Assembly (NCBI GenBank): GCA_907163375.1 | Contig: CAJQUW010004733.1 | Span: forward strand, 1 to 64,000 | Direction: 5' to 3' | From: Prostheceraeus crozeri | Lineage: Eukaryota; Platyhelminthes; Polycladida; Euryleptidae | Length of the DNA stretch: 64,000 nt | In this document: piece by piece, positions 10,201 to 22,669 of the stretch | Numbering within the stretch: position 1 is the stretch's first letter | Layout of the letters: each line of letters starts with the position of its first letter | Position numbers and translations under genes: made by a program | The notes under the pieces: model-generated | Told to the model about the DNA's origin: nothing | Databases searched by the model: none | Seen by the model: only the letters and a program-made list of their open reading frames with translations

Positions 10201-13200
10201 TCGCTGAATAGGCCATATTTTCAAACTGGTGAAGGCTGTGTAGGACAGAGTATTGGATGGATTTTGATGAAACTTTACTTGAAGGTGAGTGAGGTAGTGT
10301 AGAGCTTAAGTTTGGCTCTATTGCTTTTTCCGCAAAGATGCGCAGAAGTTGTGGCTCGATGTGTGTTTGAAGATTTGAAATGTCTCTGAATAGGCCATAT
10401 TTTCAAACTTGTGAAGGCTGTGTAGGACAGAGTATTGGATGGATTTTGATGAAACTTTACTTGAAGGTGAATGAGATAGTGTCGAGCTTAAGTTTGGCTC
10501 TATTGCGTTTTCCGCAAAGATGCGCAGAAGTTGTGGCTCGATGTGTGTTTGAAGATTTGAAATGCCGCTGAATAGGCCATATTTTCAAACTTGTGAAGGC
10601 TGTGTAGGACAGAGTATTGGATGGATTTTGATGAAACTTTACTTGAAGGTGAGTGAGGTAGTGTAGAGCTTAAGTTTGGCTCTATTGCGTTTTCCGCAAA
10701 GATGCGCAGAAGTTGTGGCTCGATGTGTGTTTGAAGATTTGAAATGTCGCTGAATAGGCCATATTTTCAAACTTGTGAAGGCTGTGTAGGACAGAGTATT
10801 GGATGGATTTTGATGAAACTTTACTTGAAGGTGAATGAGATAGTGTCGAGCTTAAGTTTGGCTCTATTGCGTTTTCCGCAAAGATGCGCAGAAGTTGTGG
10901 CTCGATGTGTGTTTGAAGATTTGAAATGTCTCTGAATAGGCCATATTTTCAAACTTGTGAAGGCTGTGTAGGACAGAGTATTGGATGGATTTTGATGAAA
11001 CTTTACTTGAAGGTGAGTGAGGTAGTGTAGAGCTTAAGTTTGGCTCTATTGCGTTTTCCGCAAAGATGCGCAGAAGTTGTGGCTCGATGTGTGTTTGAAG
11101 ATTTGAAATGTCGCTGAATAGGCCATATTTTCAAACTGGTGAAGGCTGTGTAGGACAGAGTATTGGATGGATTTTGATGAAACTTTACTTGAAGGTGAGT
11201 GAGGTAGTGTAGAGCTTAAGTTTGGCTCTATTGCGTTTTCCGCAAAGATGCGCAGAAGTTGTGGCTCGATGTGTGTTTGAAGATTTGAAATGTCGCTGAA
11301 TAGGCCATATTTTCAAACTTGTGAAGGCTGTGTAGGACAGAGTATTGGATGGATTTTGATGAAACTTTACTTGAAGGTGAGTGAGATAGTGTAGAGCTTA
11401 AGTTTGGCTCTATTGCGTTTTCCGCAAAGATGCGCAGAAGTTGTGGCTCGATGTGTGTTTGAAGATTTGAAATGTCTCTGAATAGGCCATATTTTCAAAC
11501 TTGTGAAGGCTGTGTAGGACAGAGTATTGGATGGATTTTGATGAAACTTTACTTGAAGGTGAGTGACGTAGTGTAGAGCCTAAGTTTGGCTCTATTGCGT
11601 TTTCCGCACAGTTGCGCAGAAGTTGTGGCTCGATGTGTGTTTGAAGATTTGAAATGTCGCTGAATAGGCCATATTTTCAAACTGGTGAAGGCTGTGTAGG
11701 ACAGAGTATTGGATGGATTTTGATGAAACTTTACTTGAAGGTGAGTGAGGTAGTGTAGAGCTTAAGTTTGGCTCTATTGCGTTTTCCGCAAAGATGCGCA
11801 GAAGTTGTGGCTCGATGTGTGTTTGAAGATTTGAAATTTCGCTGAATAGGCCATATTTTCAAACTTGTGAAGGCTGTGTAGGACAGAGTATTGGATGGAT
11901 TTTGATGAAACTTTACTTGAAGGTGAGTGAGATAGTGTAGAGCTTAAGTTTGGCTCTATTTCGTTTTTCCGCAAAGATGCGCAGAAGTTGTGGCTCGATG
12001 TGTGTTTGAAGATTTGAAATGTCTCTGAATAGGCCATATTTTCAAACTTGTGAAGGCTGTGTAGGACAGAGTATTGGATGGATTTTGATGAAACTTTACT
12101 TGAAGGTGAGTGAGATAGTGTAGAGCTTAAGTCTGGCTCTATTGCGTTTTCCGCAAAGATGCGCAGAAGTTGTGGCTCGATGTGTGTTTGAAGATTTGAA
12201 ATGTCGCTGAATAGGCCATATTTTCAAACTTGTGAAGGCTGTGTAGGACAGAGTATTGGATGGATTTTGATGAAACTTTACTTGAAGGTGAGTGAGGTAG
12301 TGTAGAGCTTAAGTTTGGCTCTATTGCGTTTTCCGCAAAGATGCGCAGAAGTTGTGGCTCGATGTGTGTTTGAAGATTTGAAATGTCTCTGAATAGGCCA
12401 TATTTTCAAACTTGTGAAGGCTGTGTAGGACAGAGTATTGGATGGATTTTGATGAAACTTTACTTGAAGGTGAGTGAGGTAGTGTAGAGCTTAAGTTTGG
12501 CTCTATTGCGTTTTCCGCAAAGATGCGCAGAAGTTGTGGCTCGATGTGTGTTTGAAGATTTGAAATGTCGCTGAATAGGCCATATTTTCAAACTGGTGAA
12601 GGCTGTGTAGGACAGAGTATTGGATGGATTTTGATGAAACTTTACTTGAAGGTGAGTGAGGTAGTGTAGAGCTTAAGTTTGGCTCTATTGCGTTTTCCGC
12701 AAAGATGCGCAGAAGTTGTGGCTCGATGTGTGTTTGAAGATTTGAAATGTCTCTGAACTGGCCATATTTTCAAACTTGTGACGGCTGTGTAGGACAGAGT
12801 ATTGGATGGATTTTGATGAAACTTTACTTGAAGGTGAGTGAGGTGGTGTAGAGCTTAAGTTTGGCTCTATTGCGTTTTCCGCAAAGATGCGCAGAAGTTG
12901 TGGCTCGATGTGTGTTTGAAGATTTGAAATGTCTCTGAATAGGCCATATTTTCAAACTTGTGAAGGCTGTGTAGGACAGAGTATTGGATGGATTTTGATG
13001 AAACTTTACTTGAAGGTGAGTGAGGTAGTGTAGAGCTTAAGTTTGGCTCTATTGCGTTTTCCGCAAAGATGCGCAGAAGTTGTGGCTCGATGTGTGTTTG
13101 AAGATTTGAAATGTCTCTGAATAGGCCATATTTTCAAACTTGTGAAGGCTGTGTAGGACAGAGTATTGGATGGATTTTGATGAAACTTTACTTGAAGGTG

Positions 13201-16200
13201 AATGAGATAGTGTAGAGCTTAAGTTTGGCTCTATTGCGTTTTCCGCAAAGATGCGCAGAAGTTGTGGCTCGATGTGTGTTTGAAGATTTGAAATGTCTCT
13301 GAATAGGCCATATTTTCAAACTTGTGAAGGCTGTGTAGGACAGAGTATTGGATGGATTTTGATGAAACTTTACTTGAAGGTGAATGAGATAGTGTAGAGC
13401 TTAAGTTTGGCTCTATTGCGTTTTCCGCAAAGATGCGCAGAAGTTGTGGCTCGATGTGTGTTTGAAGATTTGAAATGCCGCTGAATAGGCCATATTTTCA
13501 AACTTGTGAAGGCTGTGTAGGACAGAGTATTGGATGGATTTTGATGAAACTTTACTTGAAGGTGAGTGAGGTAGTGTAGAGCTTAAGTTTGGCTCTATTG
13601 CGTTTTCCGCAAAGATGCGCAGAAGTTGTGGCTCGATGTGTGTTTGAAGATTTGAAATGTCTCTGAATAGGCCATATTTTCAAACTTGTGAAGGCTGTGT
13701 AGGACAGAGTATTGGATGGATTTTGATGAAACTTTACTTGAAGGTGAGTGAGGTAGTGTCGAGCTTAAGTTTGGCTCTATTGCGTTTTCCGCAAAGATGC
13801 GCAGAAGTTGTGGCTCGATGTGTGTTTGAAGATTTGAAATGTCTCTGAATAGGCCATATTTTCAAACTTGTGAAGGCTGTGTAGGACAGAGTATTGGATG
13901 GATTTTGATGAAACTTTACTTGAAGGTGAGTGAGGTAGTGTAGAGCTTAAGTTTGGCTCTATTGCGTTTTCCGCAAAGATGCGCAGAAGTTGTGGCTCGA
14001 TGTGTGTTTGAAGATTTGAAATGTCGCTGAATAGGCCATATTTCAAACTTGTGAAGGCTGTGTAGGACAGAGTATTGGATGGATTTTGATGAAACTTTAC
14101 TTGAAGGTGAGTGAGGTAGTGTAGAGCTTAAGTTTGGCTCTATTGCGTTTTCCGCAAAGATGCGCAGAAGTTGTGGCTCGATGTGTGTTTGAAGATTTGA
14201 AATGTCGCTGAATAGGCCATATTTTCAAACTTGTGAAGGCTGTGTAGGACAGAGTATTGGATGGATTTTGATGAAACTTTACTTGAAGGTGAGTGAGATA
14301 GTGTAGAGCTTAAGTTTGGCTCTATTGCGTTTTCCGCAAAGATGCGCAGAAGTTGTGGCTCGATGTGTGTTTGAAGATTTGAAATGTCTCTGAATAGGCC
14401 ATATTTTCAAACTTGTGAAGGCTGTGTAGGACAGAGTATTGGATGGATTTTGATGAAACTTTACTTGAAGGTGAGTGAGATAGTGTAGAGCTTAAGTTTG
14501 GCTCTATTGCGTTTTACGCAAAGATGCGCAGAAGTTGTGGCTCGATGTGTGTTTGAAGATTTGAAATGTCTCTGAATAGGCCATATTTTCAAACTTGTGA
14601 AGGCTGTGTAGGACAGAGTATTGGATGGATTTTGATGAAACTTTACTTGAAGGTGAGTGAGGTAGTGTAGAGCTTAAGTTTGGCTCTATTGCGTTTTCCG
14701 CAAAGATGCGCAGAAGTTGTGGCTCGATGTGTGTTTGAAGATTTGAAATGTCTCTGAATAGGCCATATTTTCAAACTTGTGAAGGCTGTGTAGGACAGAG
14801 TATTGGATGGATTTTGATGAAACTTTACTTGAAGGTGAGTGAGGTAGTGTAGAGCTTAAGTTTGGCTCTATTGCGTTTTCCGCAAAGATGCGCAGAAGTT
14901 GTGGCTCGATGTGTGTTTGAAGATTTGAAATGTCTCTGAATAGGCCATATTTTCAAACTTGTGAAGGCTGTGTAGGACAGAGTATTGGATGGATTTTGAT
15001 GAAACTTTACTTGAAGGTGAGTGAGGTAGTGTAGAGCTTAAGTTTGGCTCTATTGCGTTTTCCGCAAAGATGCGCAGAAGTTGTGGCTCGATGTGTGTTT
15101 GAAGATTTGAAATGTCTCTGAATAGGCCATATTTTCAAACTTGTGAAGGCTGTGTAGGACAGAGTATTGGATGGATTTTGATGAAACTTTACTTGAAGGT
15201 GAGTGAGGTAGTGTAGAGCTTAAGTTTGGCTCTATTGCGTTTTCCGCAAAGATGCGCAGAAGTTGTGGCTCGATGTGTGTTTGAAGATTTGAAATGTCTC
15301 TGAATAGGCCATATTTTCAAACTGGTGAAGGCTGTGTAGGACAGAGTATTGGATGGATTTTGATGAAACTTTACTTGAAGGTGAGTGAGATAGTGTAGAG
15401 CTTAAGTTTGGCTCTATTGCGTTTTCCGCAAAGATGCGCAGAAGTTGTGGCTCGATGTGTGTTTGAAGATTTGAAATGTCGCTGAATAGGCCATATTTTC
15501 AAACTGGTGAAGGCTGTGTAGGACAGAGTATTGGATGGATTTTGATGAAACTTTACTTGAAGGTGAGTGAGGTAGTGTAGAGCTTAAGTTTGGCTCTATT
15601 GCGTTTTCCGCAAAGATGCGCAGAAGTTGTGGCTCGATGTGTGTTTGAAGATTTGAAATGTCGCTGAATAGGCCATATTTTCAAACTTGTGAAGGCTGTG
15701 TAGGACAGAGTATTGGATGGATTTTGATGAAACTTTACTTGAAGGTGAGTGAGGTAGTGTAGAGCTTAAGTTTGGCTCTATTGCGTTTTCCGCAAAGATG
15801 CGCAGAAGTTGTGGCTCGATGTGTGTTTGAAGATTTGAAATGTCGCTGAATAGGCCATATTTTCAAACTTGTGAAGGCTGTGTAGGACAGAGTATTGGAT
15901 GGATTTTGATGAAACTTTACTTGAAGGTGAGTGAGGTAGTGTAGAGCTTAAGGTTGGCTCTATTGCGTTTTCCGCAAAGATGCGCAGAAGTTGTGGCTCG
16001 ATGTGTGTTTGAAGATTTGAAATGTCTCTGAATAGTCATTATTTCAAACTTGTGAAGGCTGTGTAGGACAGAGTATTGGATGGATTTTGATGAAACTTTA
16101 CTTGAAGGTGAGTGAGGTAGTGTAGAGCTTAAGTTTGGCTCTATTGCGTTTTCCGCAAAGATGCGCAGAAGTTGTGGCTCGATGTGTGTTTGAAGATTTG

Positions 16201-16720
16201 AAATGTCTCTGAATAGGCCATATTTTCAAACTTGTGAAGGCTGTGTAGGACAGAGTATTGGATGGATTTTGATGAAACTTTACTTGAAGGTGAATGAGAT
16301 AGTGTCGAGCTCAAGTTTGGCTCTATTGCGTTTTCCGCAAAGATGCGCAGAAGTTGTGGCTCGATGTGTGTTTGAAGATTTGAAATGTCTCTGAATAGGC
16401 CATATTTTCAAACTTGTGAAGGCTGTGTAGGACAGAGTATTGGATGGATTTTGATGAAACTTTACTTGAAGGTGAGTGAGGTAGTGTAGAGCTTAAGTTT
16501 GGCTCTATTGCGTTTTCCGCAAAGATGCGCAGAAGTTGTGGCTCGATGTGTGTTTGAAGATTTGAAATGTCGCTGAATAGGCCATATTTTCAAACTTGTG
16601 AAGGCTGTGTAGGACAGAGTATTGGATGGATTTTGATGAAACTTTACTTGAAGGTGAGTGAGGTAGTGTAGAGCTTAAGTTTGGCTCTATCTCGTTTTCC
16701 GCAAAGATGCGCAGAAATTT
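7234..16720 (+). repeat. Satellite zone 1: divergent left units, dimeric in part
   Basis: Type A units only, differing at recurrent sites: TCTCTGAATAGG or TCGCTGAATAGG, GAGATAGTG or GAGGTAGTG, GTGTAGAGC or GTGTCGAGC, and CTTGTG or CTGGTG. The GTGTCGAGC variant recurs every 364 bases at 7932, 8296, 8660 and 9024, and again at 10481 and 10845, defining a two-unit higher-order repeat. The first unit is partial, starting in the CCRCAAAGATGCGCAG part. Confidence 0.9.
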
Positions 16721-17842
16721 TGGCTAGTTGTGTGTTTTAAGGATTGAATTTTTGTCGTTTTTGTCAGATTGTGAAGGCTGTGTAGGACAGAGTATTGGAT
16801 GGATTTTGATGAAACTTTACTTGAAGGTGAGTGAGGTAGTGTAGAGCTTAAGTTTGGCTCTATGCCGTTTTCCGCAATGATGCGCAGAAGTTGTGGCTCG
16901 ATGTGTGTTTGAAGATTTGAAATGTCTCTGAATAGGCCATATTTTCAAACTTGTGAAGGCTGTGTAGGACAGAGTATTGGATGGATTTTGATGAAACTTT
17001 ACTTGAAGGTGAGTGAGGTAGTGTAGAGCTTAAGTTTGGCTCTATTGCGTTTTCCGCAAAGATGCGCAGAAGTTGTGGCTCGATGTGTGTTTGAAGATTT
17101 GAAATGTCGCTGAATAGGCCATATTTTCAAACTGGTGAAGGCTGTGTAGGACAGAGTATTGGATGGATTTTGATGAAACTTTACTTGAAGGTGAGTGAGG
17201 TAGTGTAGAGCTTAAGTTTGGCTCTATTGCGTTTTCCGCAAAAGATGCGCAGAAGTTTTGGCTAGTTGTGTGTTTTAAGGATTGAATTTTGGTCGTTTTT
17301 TGCAGATTGTGAAGGCTGTGTAGGACAGAGTATTGGATGGATTTTGATGAAACTTTACTTGAAGGTGAGTGAGGTGGTGTAGAGCTTAAGTTTGGCTCTA
17401 TTGCGTTTTCCGCAAAGATGCGCAGAAGTTGTGGCTCGATGTGTGTTTGAAGATTTGAAATGTCGCTGAATAGGCCATATTTTCAAACTTGTGAAGGCTG
17501 TGTAGGACAGAGTATTGGATGGATTTTGATGAAACTTTACTTGAAGGTGAGTGAGGTGGTGTAGAGCTTAAGTTTGGCTCTATTGCGTTTTCCGCAAAGA
17601 TGCGCAGAAGTTGTGGCTCGATGTGTGTTTGAAGATTTGAAATGTCGCTGAATAGGCCATATTTTCAAACTGGTGAAGGCTGTGTAGGACAGAGTATTGG
17701 ATGGATTTTGATGAAACTTTACTTGAAGGTGAGTGAGGTAGTGTAGAGCTTAAGGTTGGCTCTATTGCGTTTTCCGCAAAGATGCGCAGAACTTTTGGCT
17801 AGTTGTGTGTTTTAAGGATTGAATTTTTGTCGTTTTTGTCAG

Positions 17843-17901
17843 ATTGTGAAGGCTGTGTAGGACAGAGTATTGGATGGATTTTGATGAAACTTTACTTGAA
17901 G
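17843..17901 (+). other. Exon-like segment in a type B unit
   Basis: Preceded by a T-rich tract ending GTTTTTGTCAG (a good 3' splice-site match) and followed directly by GTGAGT after AAG (a full match to the metazoan 5' splice-site consensus). The 59 bases between have one open frame, beginning at the third base and ending with the Lys codon AAG at the donor: CEGCVGQSIGWILMKLYLK. Type A units keep the donor but not the acceptor-like tract. No evidence of transcription can be read from DNA alone. Confidence 0.4.
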
Positions 17902-19249
17902 GTGAGTGAGGTAGTGTAGAGCTTAAGGTTGGCTCTATTGCGTTTTCCGCAAAGATGCGCAGAAATTTTGGCTAGTTGTGTGTTTTAAGGATTGAATTTT
18001 TGTCGTTTTTGTCAGATTGTGAAGGCTGTGTAGGACAGAGTATTGGATGGATTTTGATGAAACTTTACTTGAAGGTGAGTGAGGTGGTGTAGAGCTTAAG
18101 TTTGGCTCTATTGCGTTTTCCGCAAAGATGCGCAGAAGTTGTGGCTCGATGTGTGTTTGAAGAATTGAAATGTCTCTGAATAGGCCATATTTTCAAACTT
18201 GTGAAGGCTGTGTAGGACAGAGTATTGGATGGATTTTGATGAAACTTTACTTGAAGGTGAGTGAGATAGTGTAGAGCTTAAGTTTGGCTCTATTGCGTTT
18301 TCCGCAATGATGCGCAGAAGTTGTGGCTCGATGTGTGTTTGAAGATTTGAAATGTCGCTGAATAGGCCATATTTTCAAAATTGTGAAGGCTGTGTAGGAC
18401 AGAGTATTGGATGGATTTTGATGAAACTTTACTTGAAGGTGAGTCAGATAGTGTAGAGCTTAAGTTTGGCTCTATTGCGTTTTCCGCAAAGATGCGCAGA
18501 AGTTGTGGCTCGATGTGTGTTTGAAGATTTGAAATGTCGCTGAATAGGCCATATTTTCAAACTTGTGAAGGCTGTGTAGGACAGAGTATTGGATGGATTT
18601 TGATGAAACTTTACTTGAAGGTGAGTGAGGTAGTGTAGAGCTTAAGTTTGGCTCTATTGCGTTTTCCGCAAAGATGCGCAGAAGTTGTGGCTCGATGTGT
18701 GTTTGAAGATTTGAAATGTCGCTGAATAGGCCATATTTTCAAACTTGTGAAGGCTGTGTAGGACAGAGTATTGGATGGATTTTGATGAAACTTTACTTGA
18801 AGGTGAGTGAGGTAGTGTAGAGCTTAAGTTTGGCTCTATTGCGTTTTCCGCAAAGATGCGCAGAAGTTGTGGCTCGATGTGTGTTTGAAGATTTGAAATG
18901 TCGCTGAATAGGCCATATTTTCAAAATTGTGAAGGCTGTGTAGGACAGAGTATTGGATGGATTTTGATGAAACTTTACTTGAAGGTGAGTGAGGTAGTGT
19001 AGAGCTTAAGGTTGGCTCTATTGCGTTTTCCGCAAAGATGCGCAGAAGTTTTGGCTCGATGTGTGTTTTAAGGATTGAATTTTTGTCGTTTTTGTCCGAT
19101 TGTGAAGGCTGTGTGGGACAGAGTATTGGATGGATTTTGATGAAACTTTACTTGAAGGTGAGTGAGGTAGTGTAGAGCTTAAGTTTGGCTCTATTGCGTT
19201 TTCCGCAAAGATGCGCAGAAGTTGTGGCTCGATGTGTGTTTGAAGATTT

Positions 19250-22200
19250 GAAATGTCGCTGAATAGGCCATATTTTCAAACTTGTGAAGGCTGTGTAGGA
19301 CAGAGTATTGGATGGATTTTGATGAAACTTTACTTGAAGGTGAGTGAGGTAGTGTAGAGCTTAAGGTTGGCTCTATTGCGTTTTCCGCAAAGATGCGCAG
19401 AAGTTGTGGCTCGATGTGTGTTTGAAGATTTGAAATGTCGCTGAATAGGCCATATTTTCAAACTTGTGAAGGCTGTGTAGGACAGAGTATTGGATGGATT
19501 TTGATGAAACTTTACTTGAAGGTGAGTGAGGTAGTGTAGAGCTTAAGTTTGGCTCTATTGCGTTTTCCGCAAAGATGCGCAGAAGTTGTGGCTCGATGTG
19601 TGTTTGAAGATTTGAAATGTCTCTGAATAGGCCATATTTTCAAACTTGTGAAGGCTGTGTAGGACAGAGTATTGGATGGATTTTGATGAAACTTTACTTG
19701 AAGGTGAGTGAGGTAGTGTAGAGCTTAAGTTTGGCTCTATTGCGTTTTCCGCAAAGATGCGCAGAAGTTGTGGTCGATGTGTGTTTGAAGATTTGAAATG
19801 TCGCTGAATAGGTCATATTTTCAAACCTGTGAAGGCTGTGTAGGACAGAGTATTGGATGGATTTTGATGAAACTTTACTTGAAGGTGAGTGAGGTAGTGT
19901 AGAGCTTAAGTTTGGCTCTATGCCGTTTTCCGCAAAGATGCGCAGAAGTTGTGGCTCGATGTGTGTTTGAAGATTTGAAATGTCTCTGAATAGGCCATAT
20001 TTTCAAACTTGTGAAGGCTGTGTAGGACAGAGTATTGGATGGATTTTGATGAAACTTTACTTGAAGGTGAGTGAGGTAGTGTAGAGCTTAAGTTTGGCTC
20101 TATTGCGCTTTCCGCAAAGATGCGCAGAAATTTTGGCTCGATGTGTATTTGAAGATTTGAAATGTCGCTGAATAGGCCATATTTTCAAACTGGTGAAGGC
20201 TGTGTAGGACAGAGTATTGGATGGATTTTGATGAAACTTTACTTGAAGGTGAGTGAGGTGGTGTAGAGCTTAAGTTTGGCTCTATTGCGTTTTCCGCAAA
20301 GATGCGCAGAAATTTTGGCTAGTTGTGTGTTTTAAGGATTGAATTTTTGTCGTTTTTGTCTGATTGTGAAGGCTGTGTAGGACAGAGTATTGGATGGATT
20401 TTGATGAAACTTTACTTGAAGGTGAGTGAGGTAGTGTAGAGCTTAAGTTTGGCTGTATTGCGTTTTCCGCAAAGGTGCGCAGAAGTTGTGGCTCGATGTG
20501 TGTTTGAAGATTTGAAATGTCTCTGAATAGGCCATATTTTCAAACTTGTGAAGGCTGTGTAGGACAGAGTATTGGATGGATTTTGATGAAACTTTACTTG
20601 AAGGTGAGTGAGATAGTGTAGAGCTTAAGTCTGGCTCTATTGCGTTTTCCGCAAAGATGCGCAGAAGTTGTGGCTCGATGTGTGTTTGAAGATTTGAAAT
20701 GTCGCTGAATAGGCCATATTTTCAAACTTGTGAAGGCTGTGTAGGACAGAGTATTGGATGGATTTTGATGAAACTTTACTTGAAGGTGAGTGAGGTAGTG
20801 TAGAGCTTAAGTTTGGCTCTATTGCGTTTTTCCGCAAAGATGCGCAGAAGTTGTGGCTCGATGTGTGTTTGAAGATTTGAAATGTCTCTGAACTGGCCAT
20901 ATTTTCAAACTGGTGAAGGCTGTGTAGGACAGAGTATTGGATGGATTTTGATGAAACTTTACTTGAAGGTGAGTGAGGTAGTGTAGAGCTTAAGTTTGGC
21001 TCTATTGCGTTTTCCGCAAAGATGCGCAGAAGTTGTGGCTCGATGTGTGTTTGAAGATTTGAAATGTCGCTGAATAGGCCATATTTTCAAACTTGTGAAG
21101 GCTGTGTAGGACAGAGTATTGGATGGATTTTGATGAAACTTTACTTGAAGGTGAGTGAGGTAGTGTAGAGCTTAAGGTTGGCTCTATTGCGTTTTCCGCA
21201 AAGATGCGCAGAAGTTGTGGCTCGATGTGTGTTTGAAGATTTGAAATGTCGCTGAATAGGCCATATTTTCAAAATTGTGAAGGCTGTGTAGGACAGAGTA
21301 TTGGATGGATTTTGATGAAACTTTACTTGAAGGTGAGTGAGGTAGTGTAGAGCTTAAGGTTGGCTCTATTGCGTTTTCCGCAAAGATGCGCAGAAGTTGT
21401 GGCTCGATGTGTGTTTTAAGGATTGAATTTTTGTCGTTTTTGTCAGATTGTGAAGGCTGTGTAGGACAGAGTATAAGATGGATTTTGATGAAACTTTACT
21501 TGAAGGTGAGTGAGGTAGTGTAGAGCTTAAGTTTGGCTCTATTGCGTTTTCCGCAAAGATGCGCAGAAGTTGTGGCTAGTTGTGTGTTTTAAGGATTGAA
21601 TTTTTGTCGTTTTTGTCAGATTGTGAAGGCTGTGTAGGACAGAGTATTGGATGGATTTTGATGAAACTTTACTTGAAGGTGAGTGAGGTAGTGTAGAGCT
21701 TAAGTTTGGCTCTATTGCGTTTTCCGCAATGATGCGCAGAAGTTGTGGCTCGATGTGTGTTTGAAGATTTGAAATGTCTCTGAATAGGCCATATTTTCAA
21801 ACTTGTGAAGGCTGTGTAGGACAGAGTATTGGATGGATTTTGATGAAACTTTACTTGAAGGTGAGTGAGGTGGTGTAGAGCTTAAGTTTGGCTCTATTGC
21901 GTTTTCCGCAAAGATGCGCAGAAGTTGTGGCTCGATGTGTGTTTGAAGATTTGAAATGTCGCTGAATAGGCCATATTTTCAAACTGGTGAAGGCTGTGTA
22001 GGACAGAGTATTGGATGGATTTTGATGAAACTTTACTTGAAGGTGAGTGAGGTAGTGTAGAGCTTAAGTTTGGCTCTATTGCGTTTTCCGCAAAGATGCG
22101 CAGAAGTTTTGGCTAGTTGTGTGTTTTAAGGATTGAATTTTTGTCGTTTTTATCAGATTGTGAAGGCTGTGTAGGACAGAGTATTGGATGGATTTTGATG

Positions 22201-22500
22201 AAACTTTACTTGAAGGTGAGTGAGGTGGTGTAGAGCTTAAGTTTGGCTCTATTGCGTTTTCCGCAAAGATGCGCAGAAGTTGTGGCTCGATGTGTGTTTG
22301 AAGATTTGAAATGTCTCTGAATAGGCCATATTTTCAAACTTGTGAAGGCTGTGTAGGACAGAGTATTGGATGGATTTTGATGAAACTTTACTTGAAGGTG
22401 AGTGACGTAGTGTAGAGCTTAAGATTGGCTCTATGCCGTTTTCCGCAAAGATGCGCAGAAGTTGTGGCTCGATGTGTGTTTGAAGATTTGAAATGTCGCT
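19250..22500 (+). repeat. Higher-order repeat block 1 (19-unit, 3422 bp period)
   Basis: Shares an ordered set of private variants with the next block at a fixed offset of about 3422: GGCTGTATTG with CAAAGGTGCG (20451 and 23873), AAGTCTGGCTC (20631 and 24053), TGTGGTCGATG (19773 and 23194), and B modules at 21405, 21580 and 22110 against 24825, 25000 and 25535. 3422 equals 15 units of 182 plus 4 of 173, and four B modules do lie within one period. Confidence 0.8.
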
Positions 22501-22669
22501 GAATAGGCCATATTTTCAAACTTGTGAAGGCTGTGTAGGACAGAGTATTGGATGGATTTTGATGAAACTTTACTTGAAGGTGAGTGAGGTGGTGTAGAGC
22601 TTAAGTTTGGCTCTATGCCGTTTTCCGCAAAGATGCGCAGAAGTTGTGGCTCGATGTGTGTTTGAAGAT

